Shown: positions 30,439 to 40,956 of the stretch, in pieces
Position numbering within the stretch: position 1 is the stretch's first letter
Layout: each line of letters opens with the position of its first letter
Assembly: GCA_903916385.1 (NCBI GenBank)
Contig: CAIWWH010000043.1
Location: forward strand, 1 to 55,859
DNA: 55,859 bases
DNA from: an uncultured Actinomycetes bacterium
GTDB taxonomy: Bacteria > Actinomycetota > Actinomycetes > Nanopelagicales > Nanopelagicaceae
Direction of reading: 5' to 3'
Translations under genes and position numbers: made by a program
The notes under the pieces: model-generated
Seen by the model: only the letters and a program-made list of their open reading frames with translations
Databases searched by the model: none
Told to the model about the DNA's origin: nothing

Positions 30439-31934
30439 TGTTCCTCTGGCTTCACGAGTGGAAAGAGAATGGTTTCGCGAATACCTAAGCCAGTCAGAGT
30501 CATCAAGAGCCGATCAACGCCCATACCCATTCCACCCATCGGAGGAATTCCGTACTCCATAGCGCGCAAGAAATCTTCATCAAGGTTCATCGCCTCGACA
30601 TCTCCCTTAGCACCCAAGGCTGCTTGTTCCACTAGGCGATCACGTTGAATGACTGGATCGATCAACTCAGAGTATCCAGTTGCAAGTTCAAAGCCTTCAA
30701 CGTAGAGATCCCACTTCTCGACGAGGCCAGGAGTAGTTCTGTGTGCCCGTACGAGCGGCGAGGTATCAACTGGGAAGCCGCGCACGAAGATCGGCTCCAT
30801 CAATTGGCCTTCGGTGACATGTTCAAAGATCTCTTCGGCTAACTTGCCGGGAACCCACTTAGGATCGATCTTTATACCGAGTTTTGTTGCGATTACCTTT
30901 AATTCATCAAGGGAGGTTTGCGCGGTCACAACTTCACCCACACCTTCGGAGATTAAGTCAAAGAGGTTTGCTTCACGCCACGTTCCACCTAGATCGAGCT
31001 GACGACCATCATGATGAGTAACCACATGAGATCCATAGACCGCGAAGGCAGCCTCTTGGATGAGATCACGAGTCAGCGCGGCGATGGAATCCCAATCGCC
31101 ATATGCTTGATAGGCCTCGATCATCGCGAACTCCGGTGAGTGACTGGAGTCAGCTCCCTCGTTGCGGAAGTTTCGGTTAATTTCAAAGACACGCTCCAAC
31201 CCACCGACAACACAGCGCTTCAAGAAGAGTTCAGGTGCGATACGTAAAAAGAGATCCATATCGTAAGCGTTGCTATGAGTTTTAAAGGGACGAGCAGCAG
31301 CACCCCCATGCATGACTTGCAGCATCGGAGTCTCAACCTCAATAAACTCACGAGAAGAGAATGAATCTCGCAAAGATTTCATGACCTGTGGGCGAAGGCG
31401 CGCGTTGAAGCGGGCCTCGGGGCGAACAATCAGGTCTACATAACGCATACGAACGCGCGTCTCCTCAGAGAGTGGCTTGTGTTCGACAGGAAGTGGACGT
31501 AGCGACTTCGCCGCGAGTTGATAAGAGTCGGCAAGAATGGAGAGCTCTCCACGTTTGGAGGTAATAATTTCGCCGGTAACACTTACAAGATCACCAATAT
31601 CAATATCGCTCTTCCACTGATTGAGAAGATCAGCGCCAACCTTGTCGAGTGAGAACATCGCCTGTAACTCTGTTCCATCTCCTTCTCGCAAGGTTGCGAA
31701 ACAGAGCTTGCCAGTATCGCGCTTAAAGATGACTCGCCCTGATAAGGACTCTTGAATTCCCGTCGCAACATCTATCGCGAGATCAGCATGGCGAGCCCGA
31801 ATCTCCTTGAGGGTGGCGGTGCGGGCTACAGCTACTGGGTAGGCCTCATCGCCACGGGCTAAGATCGCGCTGCGCTTTTCACGGCGAATACGTAATTGCT
31901 CTGGCAGGTCATCTGCAATGATCTCTTCACTCAT
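30435..31934 (-). CDS. lysS: Lysyl-tRNA synthetase
   Basis: Class II motifs: VETPMLQVMHGGAAARPF, FRNEGADSSHSPEFAMIEAYQAYGD, MGMGVDRLLMTLTG. Confidence 0.96.
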   Translation of the reverse strand: MSEEIIADDLPEQLRIRREKRSAILARGDEAYPVAVARTATLKEIRARHADLAIDVATGIQESLSGRVIFKRDTGKLCFATLREGDGTELQAMFSLDKVGADLLNQWKSDIDIGDLVSVTGEIITSKRGELSILADSYQLAAKSLRPLPVEHKPLSEETRVRMRYVDLIVRPEARFNARLRPQVMKSLRDSFSSREFIEVETPMLQVMHGGAAARPFKTHSNAYDMDLFLRIAPELFLKRCVVGGLERVFEINRNFRNEGADSSHSPEFAMIEAYQAYGDWDSIAALTRDLIQEAAFAVYGSHVVTHHDGRQLDLGGTWREANLFDLISEGVGEVVTAQTSLDELKVIATKLGIKIDPKWVPGKLAEEIFEHVTEGQLMEPIFVRGFPVDTSPLVRAHRTTPGLVEKWDLYVEGFELATGYSELIDPVIQRDRLVEQAALGAKGDVEAMNLDEDFLRAMEYGIPPMGGMGMGVDRLLMTLTGLGIRETILFPLVKPEEQ

Positions 31935-31957
31935 AATCTAGTCAGTCTACCCTGTCG

Positions 31958-32743
31958 TTATTTATCGCCCGAATTTCGGTCAAAGACCATGGCCAATCCA
32001 AGGAGAGTCAAGTCCGGTTCGTGGGTATCGATAGTTTCACTTATGCCGAGCACTAGTGGAGCGAGTCCACCCGTTGCGATTACGGTGGTAGGACCAGTGC
32101 CGGGATAGAGAATTTCTAACTCTGCAATGATTCTGGTGACCAGCCCATCGACCTGTCCAGCAAATCCATAGATGGTCCCCGATTGCAACGCTTCGACTGT
32201 GTTCTTACCGATTACGGATTTTGGCTTTACCAATTCCACTTTGCGTAGTTGAGCCGCCCTCGCCGCAAGGGCATCGACCGAGATTTCTATACCGGGGGCG
32301 AGGGCTCCACCTAAGAATTCGCCTTTGGGCGAGACGACATCGAGATTAGTTGAGGTACCAAAATCCACAACGATGCAGGGGCCATCGGCGCCAAAGAGTT
32401 CATGCGCCGCCAAAGTATTTACGATGCGGTCAGCGCCTATCTCCTTTGGATTATCAACTAGAAGTGGAACACCTGTCTTAATACCGGGCTCCACAATGGT
32501 GACAGGAATAGAGGTGAAGTAACGGGCCACCATATTGCGAAGTTCACGGAGCGTCGCGGGAACAGTTGAGCAGATCGAGAGTCCATCAACTTCGATCCCA
32601 TCAAGAAGAGCCCTGTACTGCAACCAGAGTTCATCCGCGGTATCGCGCGGATCAGTCTTCACCCGCCATGAGTGAATCAGGGTCGCGCCATCAAATGCAC
32701 CTAACACCGTGTTGGTATTTCCTACATCAATTGTGAGGAGCAT
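31958..32743 (-). CDS. coaX: Type III pantothenate kinase
   Basis: LLTIDVGNTNTVLGAFDG, GADRIVNTLAAHELFG, VVDFGTSTNLDVV. Confidence 0.95.
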   Translation of the reverse strand: MLLTIDVGNTNTVLGAFDGATLIHSWRVKTDPRDTADELWLQYRALLDGIEVDGLSICSTVPATLRELRNMVARYFTSIPVTIVEPGIKTGVPLLVDNPKEIGADRIVNTLAAHELFGADGPCIVVDFGTSTNLDVVSPKGEFLGGALAPGIEISVDALAARAAQLRKVELVKPKSVIGKNTVEALQSGTIYGFAGQVDGLVTRIIAELEILYPGTGPTTVIATGGLAPLVLGISETIDTHEPDLTLLGLAMVFDRNSGDK

Positions 32744-33577
32744 TTATCTTCCCATCGTCAGATCGAGACCAATATCGAGCGCTTTTGCAGAGTGAGTAAG
32801 TGCTCCAATGGCAAGGTAGTCAACGCCGCTGCGCGCATAAGCAAGAGCGCTCTCCAGAGTGATTCCACCCGATGCCTCTAGTTTTGCGCGACCAGCAACA
32901 ATTGCAACAGCATCGCGGCAGAGTTCAGGAGACATATTGTCGAGCAGTACTAGATCAGGGCTCCCAACTAGGACCTCCTGTAGTTGCTTCAAATTATCTA
33001 CCTCAACTTCGATCTCGGTATCCGGGTATTTCTGGCGCACTAACTCAAAGGCTTGCAGGACTCCACCGGCCGCCACCACATGGTTATCTTTCACCAGAGC
33101 AGCATCTGAGAGCGATAGTCGATGGTTGACTCCGCCGCCGGCGCGCACCGCAGCTTTTTCTAGTAGCCGCCAACCAGGCGTTGTCTTGCGTGTATCTCGA
33201 ATCTGACAGCTAGTGCCCGCGATCGCATCAACCCACCGACTGGTCTCAGTTGCGATTCCGCTGAGGTGAGTCAAAAAATTCAGAGCGGTCCGCTCGGCAA
33301 GCAGCAGTTTTCTCGTGTTGCCACGCGCTAGCAAAATGGTGCTGCCAGGAGTTACTCGCTCCCCATCGTGGATCGGAGTAGCAATATCTGTGATACCCAC
33401 CGTATGAAGAACGCGGATCACTACATCAATCCCAGCTATGACCCCTGCTTGTCGGCTCACGAATTTCGCCGTGCTGATCTGCTCTGCGGGGATCGTTGCG
33501 GTAGAGGTTATATCGACTCCGCCTGCCAAATCTTCAGCGATTGCGAGGGCGATAAGGGCATCCAATGAATCACTCAC
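32744..33577 (-). CDS. nadC: Nicotinate-nucleotide pyrophosphorylase (carboxylating)
   Basis: ERTALNFLTHLSGIATETSRWVDAI, RDTRKTTPGWRLLEKAAVRAGGGVNHR. Confidence 0.95.
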   Translation of the reverse strand: MSDSLDALIALAIAEDLAGGVDITSTATIPAEQISTAKFVSRQAGVIAGIDVVIRVLHTVGITDIATPIHDGERVTPGSTILLARGNTRKLLLAERTALNFLTHLSGIATETSRWVDAIAGTSCQIRDTRKTTPGWRLLEKAAVRAGGGVNHRLSLSDAALVKDNHVVAAGGVLQAFELVRQKYPDTEIEVEVDNLKQLQEVLVGSPDLVLLDNMSPELCRDAVAIVAGRAKLEASGGITLESALAYARSGVDYLAIGALTHSAKALDIGLDLTMGR

Positions 33578-35186
33578 CCTCGATCACCTTTCTTGTAGTG
33601 CTCCAGGTGCCGGCCATATCCAGACGCTCAACAATTCGCACCTTGCACTCCTCACTTCTTTCTGGGTAATCACTCCGCCAGTGAGATCCACGAGACTCGT
33701 GCCTCTCTAGGGCAGAGCGGACAATTGCCGTGGCGAGGAAGTAGAGATTTGAGACCTCCCATGCATCGACGCCTGGCTCTCGCACCTGTCGCTTACCCAA
33801 TTGCTCCAGCGTCGCCAGCGTCGCCTTCAAACTCTTTGCAGATCGCATCACTCCCGCTCCCTCGCTCATGGCAAGTTGCAGCGGGATTCGAATCGAAGGA
33901 TCCATCAAAACGCGCTCTTCTTGCATGTCCTCAACTGGTTCTAGTTGCTCTGGCAGATTGCCAGCAATGTGTTCAGAGATGCGCGCGCCGAAAACCAGAC
34001 CTTCTAAGAGAGAATTTGAGGCAAGGCGATTAGCGCCATGCGCTCCTGTGCATGCGCTCTCACCGCACACGTAAAGTCCTGGGACTGTGCTCTGCCCCTG
34101 CAAGTCAACTAAGACCCCGCCTGATGCGTAGTGCGAAGCAGGCGCGACGGGAATTAATTGGTGTTCAGGGTCAATCCCATTTGTCATACAGGATGCGTAG
34201 ATCGTTGGGAAGCGTCCTTTGAAATCAGGTACAGCGGTTGCATCAAGCCACATATGCGGAACATGGGCTTCACGCATCTGATTAAAGATCTCCTTTGCGA
34301 CGATATCTCGTGGCGCTAGATCCGCCTGTGGATGCACAGCCTCCATGAAACGCTCGCCTTTGTGATTGAGAAGTACCGCTCCTTCGCCCCGCACCGCCTC
34401 GCTAATGAGAGGTTGCTGCCCGGCAGCGGAGGTATCGCGCCAGAGCACTGTTGGATGGAATTGAATAAATTCCACATCTGCGACCGCTGCGCCTGCCCGC
34501 AGGGCTAGCGCAACACCATCGCCGGTAGAGACAGATGGGTTCGTTGTCTGCGAATAAACCTGACCGAGGCCACCCGTTGCGATCACTACAGCGCGAGCAA
34601 GTGCCCTCCCGACACCAGAACTGGAACCTGCACCGATAACGTGCAAGGTCACGCCACATACACGGCCATCTGCAGCTTGCAGGGCATCAATAACAAGAGC
34701 GTGTTCGATGACTTCAATACCAGAATCATTTTGCACTGCGGCAAGAAGTGCGCGCGATACTTCTGCGCCGGTCGCGTCTCCACCTGCATGCAGGATGCGA
34801 TTTCGATGGTGTCCGCCCTCTCGGGTTAGTGCAATCTCACCGCTCTCGGCCTTATCAAAGACGGCGCCGCGCGCAATTAATTTGCGAACCGCCTCTGGTC
34901 CTTCGGTAACAAGAACATTTACTGCATCGATATCGCAGAGACCCGCACCGGCGATCAAAGTGTCTTCCTTGTGCTCCTCTGGCGAATCGCCCGGTCCAAG
35001 TGCTGCTGCAATTCCACCTTGTGCCCACTTCGTCGAGCCTTCATCAATATGGGCCTTAGTTACTAGAAGCACCGAAAGATTTGCAGCGCGAGCATTGAGC
35101 GCAGTTGTTAGACCCGCTACCCCAGAACCAATAACGATGACATCTGCATGAGTGGTCCAACCGGGTTTCCCCGCAAAGAGTTTCAT
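33570..35186 (-). CDS. nadB: L-aspartate oxidase
   Basis: FAD motif VIGSGVAGLTTALNA, TKWAQGGIAAALGPGDSPEEH. Confidence 0.95.
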   Translation of the reverse strand: MKLFAGKPGWTTHADVIVIGSGVAGLTTALNARAANLSVLLVTKAHIDEGSTKWAQGGIAAALGPGDSPEEHKEDTLIAGAGLCDIDAVNVLVTEGPEAVRKLIARGAVFDKAESGEIALTREGGHHRNRILHAGGDATGAEVSRALLAAVQNDSGIEVIEHALVIDALQAADGRVCGVTLHVIGAGSSSGVGRALARAVVIATGGLGQVYSQTTNPSVSTGDGVALALRAGAAVADVEFIQFHPTVLWRDTSAAGQQPLISEAVRGEGAVLLNHKGERFMEAVHPQADLAPRDIVAKEIFNQMREAHVPHMWLDATAVPDFKGRFPTIYASCMTNGIDPEHQLIPVAPASHYASGGVLVDLQGQSTVPGLYVCGESACTGAHGANRLASNSLLEGLVFGARISEHIAGNLPEQLEPVEDMQEERVLMDPSIRIPLQLAMSEGAGVMRSAKSLKATLATLEQLGKRQVREPGVDAWEVSNLYFLATAIVRSALERHESRGSHWRSDYPERSEECKVRIVERLDMAGTWSTTRKVIEGE

Positions 35187-35194
35187 TTCTGTCG

Positions 35195-35947
35195 CTACTC
35201 CTCAGTCCGCAATGGCATATTGTCGATCAATCGAACTCCATTTACCCAACCTGCGACAATTCCGCGACGTAATCGAGTCTCTGAATCTGCTATTTGAAAA
35301 CTCTCCTCATCGATAATCTCTGCATAATCCAGTTTAAAGCCGGGCTCCTCTGCTAGGACCGCCACCATCTCATCTCTACTTGAAGCGCGTAGCGCCCGAT
35401 TAATCACGAGCGCACTCTTACGATCTTCTGGCGTTAGGCGAGCGTTGCGAGAGGAGAGGGCGAGACCATCGCCATCTCGCACTGTCGGCACGGCAATAAT
35501 TTCAACTGGAATCTGATTCTCCTTTACCCATCTCTTGACTATAAAGAGTTGCTGAAAATCCTTCTCTCCGAAGATGGCATAGCTAGGTTTAACGACTGCA
35601 AAGAGGCGATTAACCACGGTGAGCACTCCATCGAAGTGACCCACCCGCTCCCGCCCCTCAAAGAGAGCGCCCAATTCGCCGGCCGAGATCTTCACTATCT
35701 CTTCGGGATAGACCTCTTCGTAGGTTGGTGCCCAGACTTTTGTTGCGCCAGCAGCGCGGGCTTTCGCGGTATCTCCGGCGAGATCGCGGGGGTAGCTATC
35801 GAGATCGGCGCTCTTTTCGAATTGGAGGGGGTTAACAAATATCGAGAGAACCACGTTGGGGCTCAAAAGGCGGGCCCGCTTAATCAACTCAAGATGGCCA
35901 GCGTGGAGCGCACCCATGGTGGGGACGAAGGCGACTACATCTGACAT
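35195..35947 (-). CDS. panC: Pantoate-beta-alanine ligase
   Basis: FVPTMGALHAGHLELIKRA, IFVNPLQFEKSADLDSYPRD, FGEKDFQQL. Confidence 0.95.
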   Translation of the reverse strand: MSDVVAFVPTMGALHAGHLELIKRARLLSPNVVLSIFVNPLQFEKSADLDSYPRDLAGDTAKARAAGATKVWAPTYEEVYPEEIVKISAGELGALFEGRERVGHFDGVLTVVNRLFAVVKPSYAIFGEKDFQQLFIVKRWVKENQIPVEIIAVPTVRDGDGLALSSRNARLTPEDRKSALVINRALRASSRDEMVAVLAEEPGFKLDYAEIIDEESFQIADSETRLRRGIVAGWVNGVRLIDNMPLRTEE

Positions 35948-35989
35948 GGTGCTCCAGTCCTTTCGGGGTACCGGGCTAAGAAGGAGAGT

Positions 35990-36439
35990 TTACCGCTGCA
36001 ACTCGGCTAATAAATCTCGAATATGACCACGGCCTGGTATTTGAGCATCAGGGTCGATCTCGAGCCAGGGTTCTAGGACGAAGCTGCGCTCGTGAGCGCG
36101 AGGGTGAGGCAACTCCAGATGAGGTTCGACGATTGCATGATCACCGTATGTAATGAGATCGAGATCCAGGGTACGTGGACCCCACTGAATCTCGCGGGTC
36201 CTTCCTGCCATGGTCTCTATCTCTTGCATGGCTACCAACAAATCGAGTGGATCTAAATCACACTCACCGATCAGAACGGCATTGAGGTAATCATCTTGGG
36301 GAGGTCCCCCAACAGGCGCTGTCTTATAGAAACTCGAGACCGCCCTAACGTTCACACTTTTTCCCAACTCATCTATCGCATGGTGCAGATGTGAATTTGT
36401 ATCACCGATATTGGAGCCGAGTGCTATGACAACTTTCAT
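35990..36439 (-). CDS. folK: HPPK, 2-amino-4-hydroxy-6-hydroxymethyldihydropteridine diphosphokinase
   Basis: ALGSNIGDTNSHL, RTREIQWGPRTLDLDLITYGD. Confidence 0.95.
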   Translation of the reverse strand: MKVVIALGSNIGDTNSHLHHAIDELGKSVNVRAVSSFYKTAPVGGPPQDDYLNAVLIGECDLDPLDLLVAMQEIETMAGRTREIQWGPRTLDLDLITYGDHAIVEPHLELPHPRAHERSFVLEPWLEIDPDAQIPGRGHIRDLLAELQR

Positions 36440-36795
36440 CTTTTGCGCTTGATTCGAACAGCAATATCTCCGACAGGCACCCCAACTGGAGCATTCGCCT
36501 TGTGGACGACGACCTCCACGGATTCAATCGGAAAGGTATCGAGTAAATCAACCGCAATATTCTGTGCCAGGTGTTCGATGAGATTAACAGGTTCACCGGT
36601 AATTAACTCATAAACGATTTTTACGACCTGCGAATAGTCAACCGCATCTGTTATGGAATCGCTCTTGCTGGCTCGCTTATCTTCCAGTTCGATCTTCACA
36701 TCCACACTGAAACTCTGCCCGTTCTTGCGCTCATTGTCGAAGAGACCGTGGTATCCAAATCCAGCAATTCCATGTATCTCAATGAAGTCGTTCAT
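36436..36795 (-). CDS. folB: Dihydroneopterin aldolase
   Basis: IHGIAGFGYHGLFDNERKNGQSFSVDV, VVHKANAPVG. Confidence 0.94.
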   Translation of the reverse strand: MNDFIEIHGIAGFGYHGLFDNERKNGQSFSVDVKIELEDKRASKSDSITDAVDYSQVVKIVYELITGEPVNLIEHLAQNIAVDLLDTFPIESVEVVVHKANAPVGVPVGDIAVRIKRKR

Positions 36796-37598
36796 CCCCT
36801 GAGCTCCTTAATCACTTTGATCGCATCCACGTGAGGTTTCACGCTATGTGTTCTTACTCCCCAAACGCCTCTGGCCGCCATGTGCGCCGTCATCGCAAGA
36901 GTCGCCGCCTCCCTGTGATCGGGATCCACCGCACCAACTAAATCACCTAGGAAGCGTTTGCGCGAGACCCCGACTAAAACTGGATAACCCAATAGTTGGA
37001 TCCGATCTATATTGCGTAAGAGCTCCCAGTTGTGCTCCCCGCTCTTTGCAAAGCCAATCCCTGGATCGACAATAATCTGCTCGGGGCTAATTCCTGCAGA
37101 GATAAGCGATGTAATTCGCTCTTCTAACTCCTCTTTCACTTCCCTAACAACATCCTTATAGATGGCACGCGATTGCATATCTTTTGACTCCCCGCGCCAA
37201 TGCATAACGACATATTGCACGCTTGGATTACTAGCGATCAGAGCAGACATTCTCGGATCTGCCAATCCACCGCTAATGTCGTTGACGATGGTGGCGCCGC
37301 TAGCTATTGCCTCCTTCGCGATCTCTGCACGGGTGGTGTCCACGCTTACAGTCGCACCGAGAGCGATCAGTTCAACGATGGTAGGAATGACGCGCTCGCG
37401 CTCCTCCTCCAAAGAGATCCGTTCGGAACCAGGACGAGTTGACTCTCCACCCACATCAATAATGTCTACCTGCTCCGCAAGCATCTCTTTTGCGCGGGTT
37501 ATTGCTGCGCCAGCTTCAAAGTGTCGGCCTCCATCAGCAAATGAATCGGGAGTCACATTGAGCACGCCCATCACGAGGGTGCGAGAGGTTTCGTCCAT
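36792..37598 (-). CDS. folP: Dihydropteroate synthase
   Basis: VMGVLNVTPDSFADGG, DVGGESTRPGSERI. Confidence 0.96.
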   Translation of the reverse strand: MDETSRTLVMGVLNVTPDSFADGGRHFEAGAAITRAKEMLAEQVDIIDVGGESTRPGSERISLEEERERVIPTIVELIALGATVSVDTTRAEIAKEAIASGATIVNDISGGLADPRMSALIASNPSVQYVVMHWRGESKDMQSRAIYKDVVREVKEELEERITSLISAGISPEQIIVDPGIGFAKSGEHNWELLRNIDRIQLLGYPVLVGVSRKRFLGDLVGAVDPDHREAATLAMTAHMAARGVWGVRTHSVKPHVDAIKVIKELRG

Positions 37599-38224
37599 CA
37601 GCGATGTGAAGAGGTGATAAGAGCCATCGCTTCAGCGCGCGTCGCTGCGCTGCGCAATTGACCACGAACCGCAGAAGTTGTAGTTCGCGCTTGAGATTTT
37701 TTGACGCCCCGCATTGACATGCAGAGATGCTCGCAATCGATAATCACAATCACGCCCGCTGGTTTTAAAATTTCGACTAAAGCATCTGCGATCTGAGTCG
37801 TTAAGCGCTCCTGTACCTGCGGACGCCGCGAGTAAAGATCTACCAGTCTGGCCAATTTGGAGATGCCGGTGATCCGTCCTGATGGTCCCGGGATGTAGCC
37901 AATATGTGCGGTTCCATGGAAAGGGGTCAGATGGTGTTCACAATGTGAAAAGACTTCAATATCGCGGACGATGACCAACTCTTTATGTCCGATATCAAAG
38001 GTGGTGGTCAGAATCTCTTCAGGCTTCTGCCACAAGCCTTCAAAATTTTCACGAAGAGCACGCGCCACGCGAGCAGGCGTGTCGCGCAGGCCATCGCGGC
38101 CGGGATCCTCACCAATTGCAAGAAGGAGTTCAGTCACGGCGCGCTCTGCGCGCTCCTGATCAAACTCAGAACGTGCCTGACCATCGTGAGGGCCCATCGT
38201 TACGGGCGTGATCTCATCACTCAT
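37598..38224 (-). CDS. folE: GTP cyclohydrolase I
   Basis: [29 protein letters not shown]. Confidence 0.96.
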   Translation of the reverse strand: MSDEITPVTMGPHDGQARSEFDQERAERAVTELLLAIGEDPGRDGLRDTPARVARALRENFEGLWQKPEEILTTTFDIGHKELVIVRDIEVFSHCEHHLTPFHGTAHIGYIPGPSGRITGISKLARLVDLYSRRPQVQERLTTQIADALVEILKPAGVIVIIDCEHLCMSMRGVKKSQARTTTSAVRGQLRSAATRAEAMALITSSHR

Positions 38225-38233
38225 CAGTGAAAC

Positions 38234-40267
38234 TTACCCTTGTTCTGTCTGCTCCGGGGTTGGCGCTGCCGCCTTCTTCCGCGCCTTGCGTACTGGCTTT
38301 GCCACCTCAGCCTCGGGATCGACCTGAGGCTTCGCCGCGACCAGCCCAACAGGAGGAATCGTTGAAGGTGTGCGATTAGGTGAACCGGTCCAGGCTGGAC
38401 GTGGCTCTACCAAACTCACGCCGGCAAATATCCGCTCGATATCGGGTTTCAAAAGAGTTTCACGTTCGAGAAGTTCGACCACAAGCGCATCCAAGATTTC
38501 GCGATTTTGCACCAGAATATTGAAGGCCTCTTGATGTGCATTCTCGATCAGGTTGTGAATCTCTTCATCAATGATTCCAGCGATCTCCTCAGAGTAATCG
38601 CGTTGATGACCATAGTCGCGGCCCAAGAATGGATCGCTATCGCCGGTACCTAGTTTGATCGCGCCAATGCGCTCAGTCATTCCATATTGGGTGACCATCG
38701 CGCGGGCGAGGTTAGTTGCCTTCTCAATGTCGTTTGATGCGCCAGTGGTTGGATCGTGGAAGATCAACTCTTCAGCGGCGCGACCACCCAATGAGTATGA
38801 AAGTTGATCGAGCATTTGATTGCGTGTTGTCGCGTAGCGATCTTCGTCTGGCAAGACCATCGTGTATCCCAGCGCCCGTCCGCGCGGCATGATCGTAATT
38901 TTGTGAACTGGATCTGTGTTTGGAAGAGCATGTGCAACCAGCGCGTGTCCACCTTCGTGGTACGCCGTGATGCGACGCTCCTCTTCGGTCATCAAGCGGC
39001 TAGTGCGCTGCGGACCTGCCATGACGCGATCTATCGACTCATCTAGGGCCATCGTCGTAATGACCTTGGCGTTCTCGCGAGCTGTAAGAAGGGCGGCCTC
39101 ATTGAGAACATTTGCTAAATCAGCGCCGGTAAACCCGGGAGTGCGCTTAGCAATCTCGCCGAGATCTACGCTCTTTGCGATTGGCTTACCCTTCGCATGA
39201 ACTTCCAAAATCGCCTTACGGCCAAGGAGATCGGGACGATCTACGGGAATCTGTCGATCGAATCGACCTGGACGCAAGATCGCAGGATCAAGAACATCAG
39301 GGCGGTTGGTTGCGGCGATCAAAATCACTTGCGTGTTGGCTTCAAAGCCATCCATCTCAACGAGCAACTGATTGAGAGTCTGTTCGCGCTCATCATTTCC
39401 GCCACCGAGTCCGGCACCGCGTTGCCGACCCACTGCGTCTATCTCGTCGACGAAGATAATGGCGGGTGCTGCTTCCTTTGCTTGGTTGAAAAGGTCGCGA
39501 ACACGAGAAGCACCTACTCCAACAAACATCTCAACGAACTCTGAACCAGAGATAGAGAAGAAAGGCACATTTGCCTCACCTGCTACAGCGCGTGCCAGGA
39601 GGGTCTTACCAGTTCCTGGTGGGCCATAGAGAAGGACACCCTTAGGGATCTTGGCACCGATATCTTGATACTTCTTTGGATCGGATAAAAAGTCCTTAAT
39701 TTCGCGGAGCTCTGCTACTGCTTCGTCCGCGCCAGCGACATCAGCAAATGTCGTCTTTGGCGCCTCCTTGGATTGCAACTTTGCCTTCGATCGACCGAAG
39801 GAGAAGATGCGATTTCCACCCTGCGAGTTAGACATAAAGAGCAGGAGGATAAAGCCAATAACGAGGAAGGGAGCAAAGCTGAATAAAAGAGAGACGAGGA
39901 AGGAGGTAGTTGGAACTTTTACCGTCCAACCCTTTGCGGGTGGATTACTTGTAAGCAGTTCGGTGATCTGTGGCTCTTGATTTGCCACATAAGAGGCGAC
40001 CAGATGGTTGGCACCGTTAACGGTTTCACCGCTCTTGAGAATCACCTGAATCTTCTGCTCTTTATCAATGACAATTGCAGAATCGACTTTATCCTTCGAA
40101 ATCTCGTCAAGCACTCTGGAGGTGTCGACCGAGGTGTACGTCGCCCCGCTGCCAGAAATACGACCAAGCGCGACAACGATGATGAGGGCAAGTACGATCC
40201 AAAAGAGTGGGCCACGCATCAACTTGCGGATTCTCTTACGAGGAAGGTTCATCTTTTTATCTGCCAT
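38234..40267 (-). CDS. ftsH: ATP-dependent zinc metalloprotease FtsH
   Basis: Walker A GPPGTGKT, protease motif [14 protein letters not shown], two N-terminal TM segments. Confidence 0.97.
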   Translation of the reverse strand: MADKKMNLPRKRIRKLMRGPLFWIVLALIIVVALGRISGSGATYTSVDTSRVLDEISKDKVDSAIVIDKEQKIQVILKSGETVNGANHLVASYVANQEPQITELLTSNPPAKGWTVKVPTTSFLVSLLFSFAPFLVIGFILLLFMSNSQGGNRIFSFGRSKAKLQSKEAPKTTFADVAGADEAVAELREIKDFLSDPKKYQDIGAKIPKGVLLYGPPGTGKTLLARAVAGEANVPFFSISGSEFVEMFVGVGASRVRDLFNQAKEAAPAIIFVDEIDAVGRQRGAGLGGGNDEREQTLNQLLVEMDGFEANTQVILIAATNRPDVLDPAILRPGRFDRQIPVDRPDLLGRKAILEVHAKGKPIAKSVDLGEIAKRTPGFTGADLANVLNEAALLTARENAKVITTMALDESIDRVMAGPQRTSRLMTEEERRITAYHEGGHALVAHALPNTDPVHKITIMPRGRALGYTMVLPDEDRYATTRNQMLDQLSYSLGGRAAEELIFHDPTTGASNDIEKATNLARAMVTQYGMTERIGAIKLGTGDSDPFLGRDYGHQRDYSEEIAGIIDEEIHNLIENAHQEAFNILVQNREILDALVVELLERETLLKPDIERIFAGVSLVEPRPAWTGSPNRTPSTIPPVGLVAAKPQVDPEAEVAKPVRKARKKAAAPTPEQTEQG

Positions 40268-40336
40268 TGCTCTTCTCTGTTATCTGCTCTTGTGATTGTG
40301 ATGGTCGGTGATCGATTTCTGGTGTCAGGGGGTAAC

Positions 40337-40359
40337 GAAATAATCTTTCGATTTATTTC
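40337..40359. repeat. AT-rich inverted repeat between hpt and ftsH (GAAATAA...TTATTTC)
   Basis: 7-bp exact arms, 9-nt spacer, upstream of ftsH on the minus strand. Confidence 0.35.
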
Positions 40360-40375
40360 TGAGGGTTAGTGGGGA

Positions 40376-40927
40376 TCAGGAATAAACGCTCTTTGCCAAG
40401 ATTCCGATGAAATCTAGATTTCGATACTTCTCGTCATAATCCAATCCGTAACCCACCACAAACTCGTTGGGGATATCGAAACCCACATATTTAACATGGA
40501 CTTCTACTTTAGCGGCGTCGGGTTTACGGAGCATCGTGAATATTTCAACGCTCTTGGTGCCGCGCGACTGTAGATTGGATTTGAGCCAGGCGAGAGTCAA
40601 GCCCGTGTCGACGATATCCTCGACGATAAGGACTTCGCGTCCAGAGATATCACGATCTAGATCCTTAAGAATGCGCACAACGCCACTGGACTTGGTTCCA
40701 GAGCCATATGAGGTGACCGCCATCCAATCCATCTCCACGTGACGGTTAAGTGAACGGACAAAATCTGCCATCGTCATGACAGCGCCTTTGAGGATTCCGA
40801 TTACGAGTAGATCTCGTCCGGCATAATCCTTCTCGACCTGGAGGGCGATCTCTTTGAGGCGGGCCTGGATTTCTGGGGCGGTAACAATGACGCGATCAAT
40901 ATCTCCGCCTGCGCTGCTTAAATCCAC
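40376..40927 (-). CDS. hpt: Hypoxanthine phosphoribosyltransferase
   Basis: PRPP motif VLIVEDIVDTGLTL; start trimmed from 41047 to GTG at 40927, preceded by AAGGAG (183 aa product). Confidence 0.93.
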   Translation of the reverse strand: MDLSSAGGDIDRVIVTAPEIQARLKEIALQVEKDYAGRDLLVIGILKGAVMTMADFVRSLNRHVEMDWMAVTSYGSGTKSSGVVRILKDLDRDISGREVLIVEDIVDTGLTLAWLKSNLQSRGTKSVEIFTMLRKPDAAKVEVHVKYVGFDIPNEFVVGYGLDYDEKYRNLDFIGILAKSVYS

Positions 40928-40956
40928 GATGCTCCTTCGGGGTCTCTTCTTCGGGT

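Noticed and set aside
40337-40359. AT-rich inverted repeat upstream of ftsH as a terminator or regulatory RNA
   Set aside because: Stem is weak (A/T pairs) and no clean U-tract follows; listed as a low-confidence repeat only.
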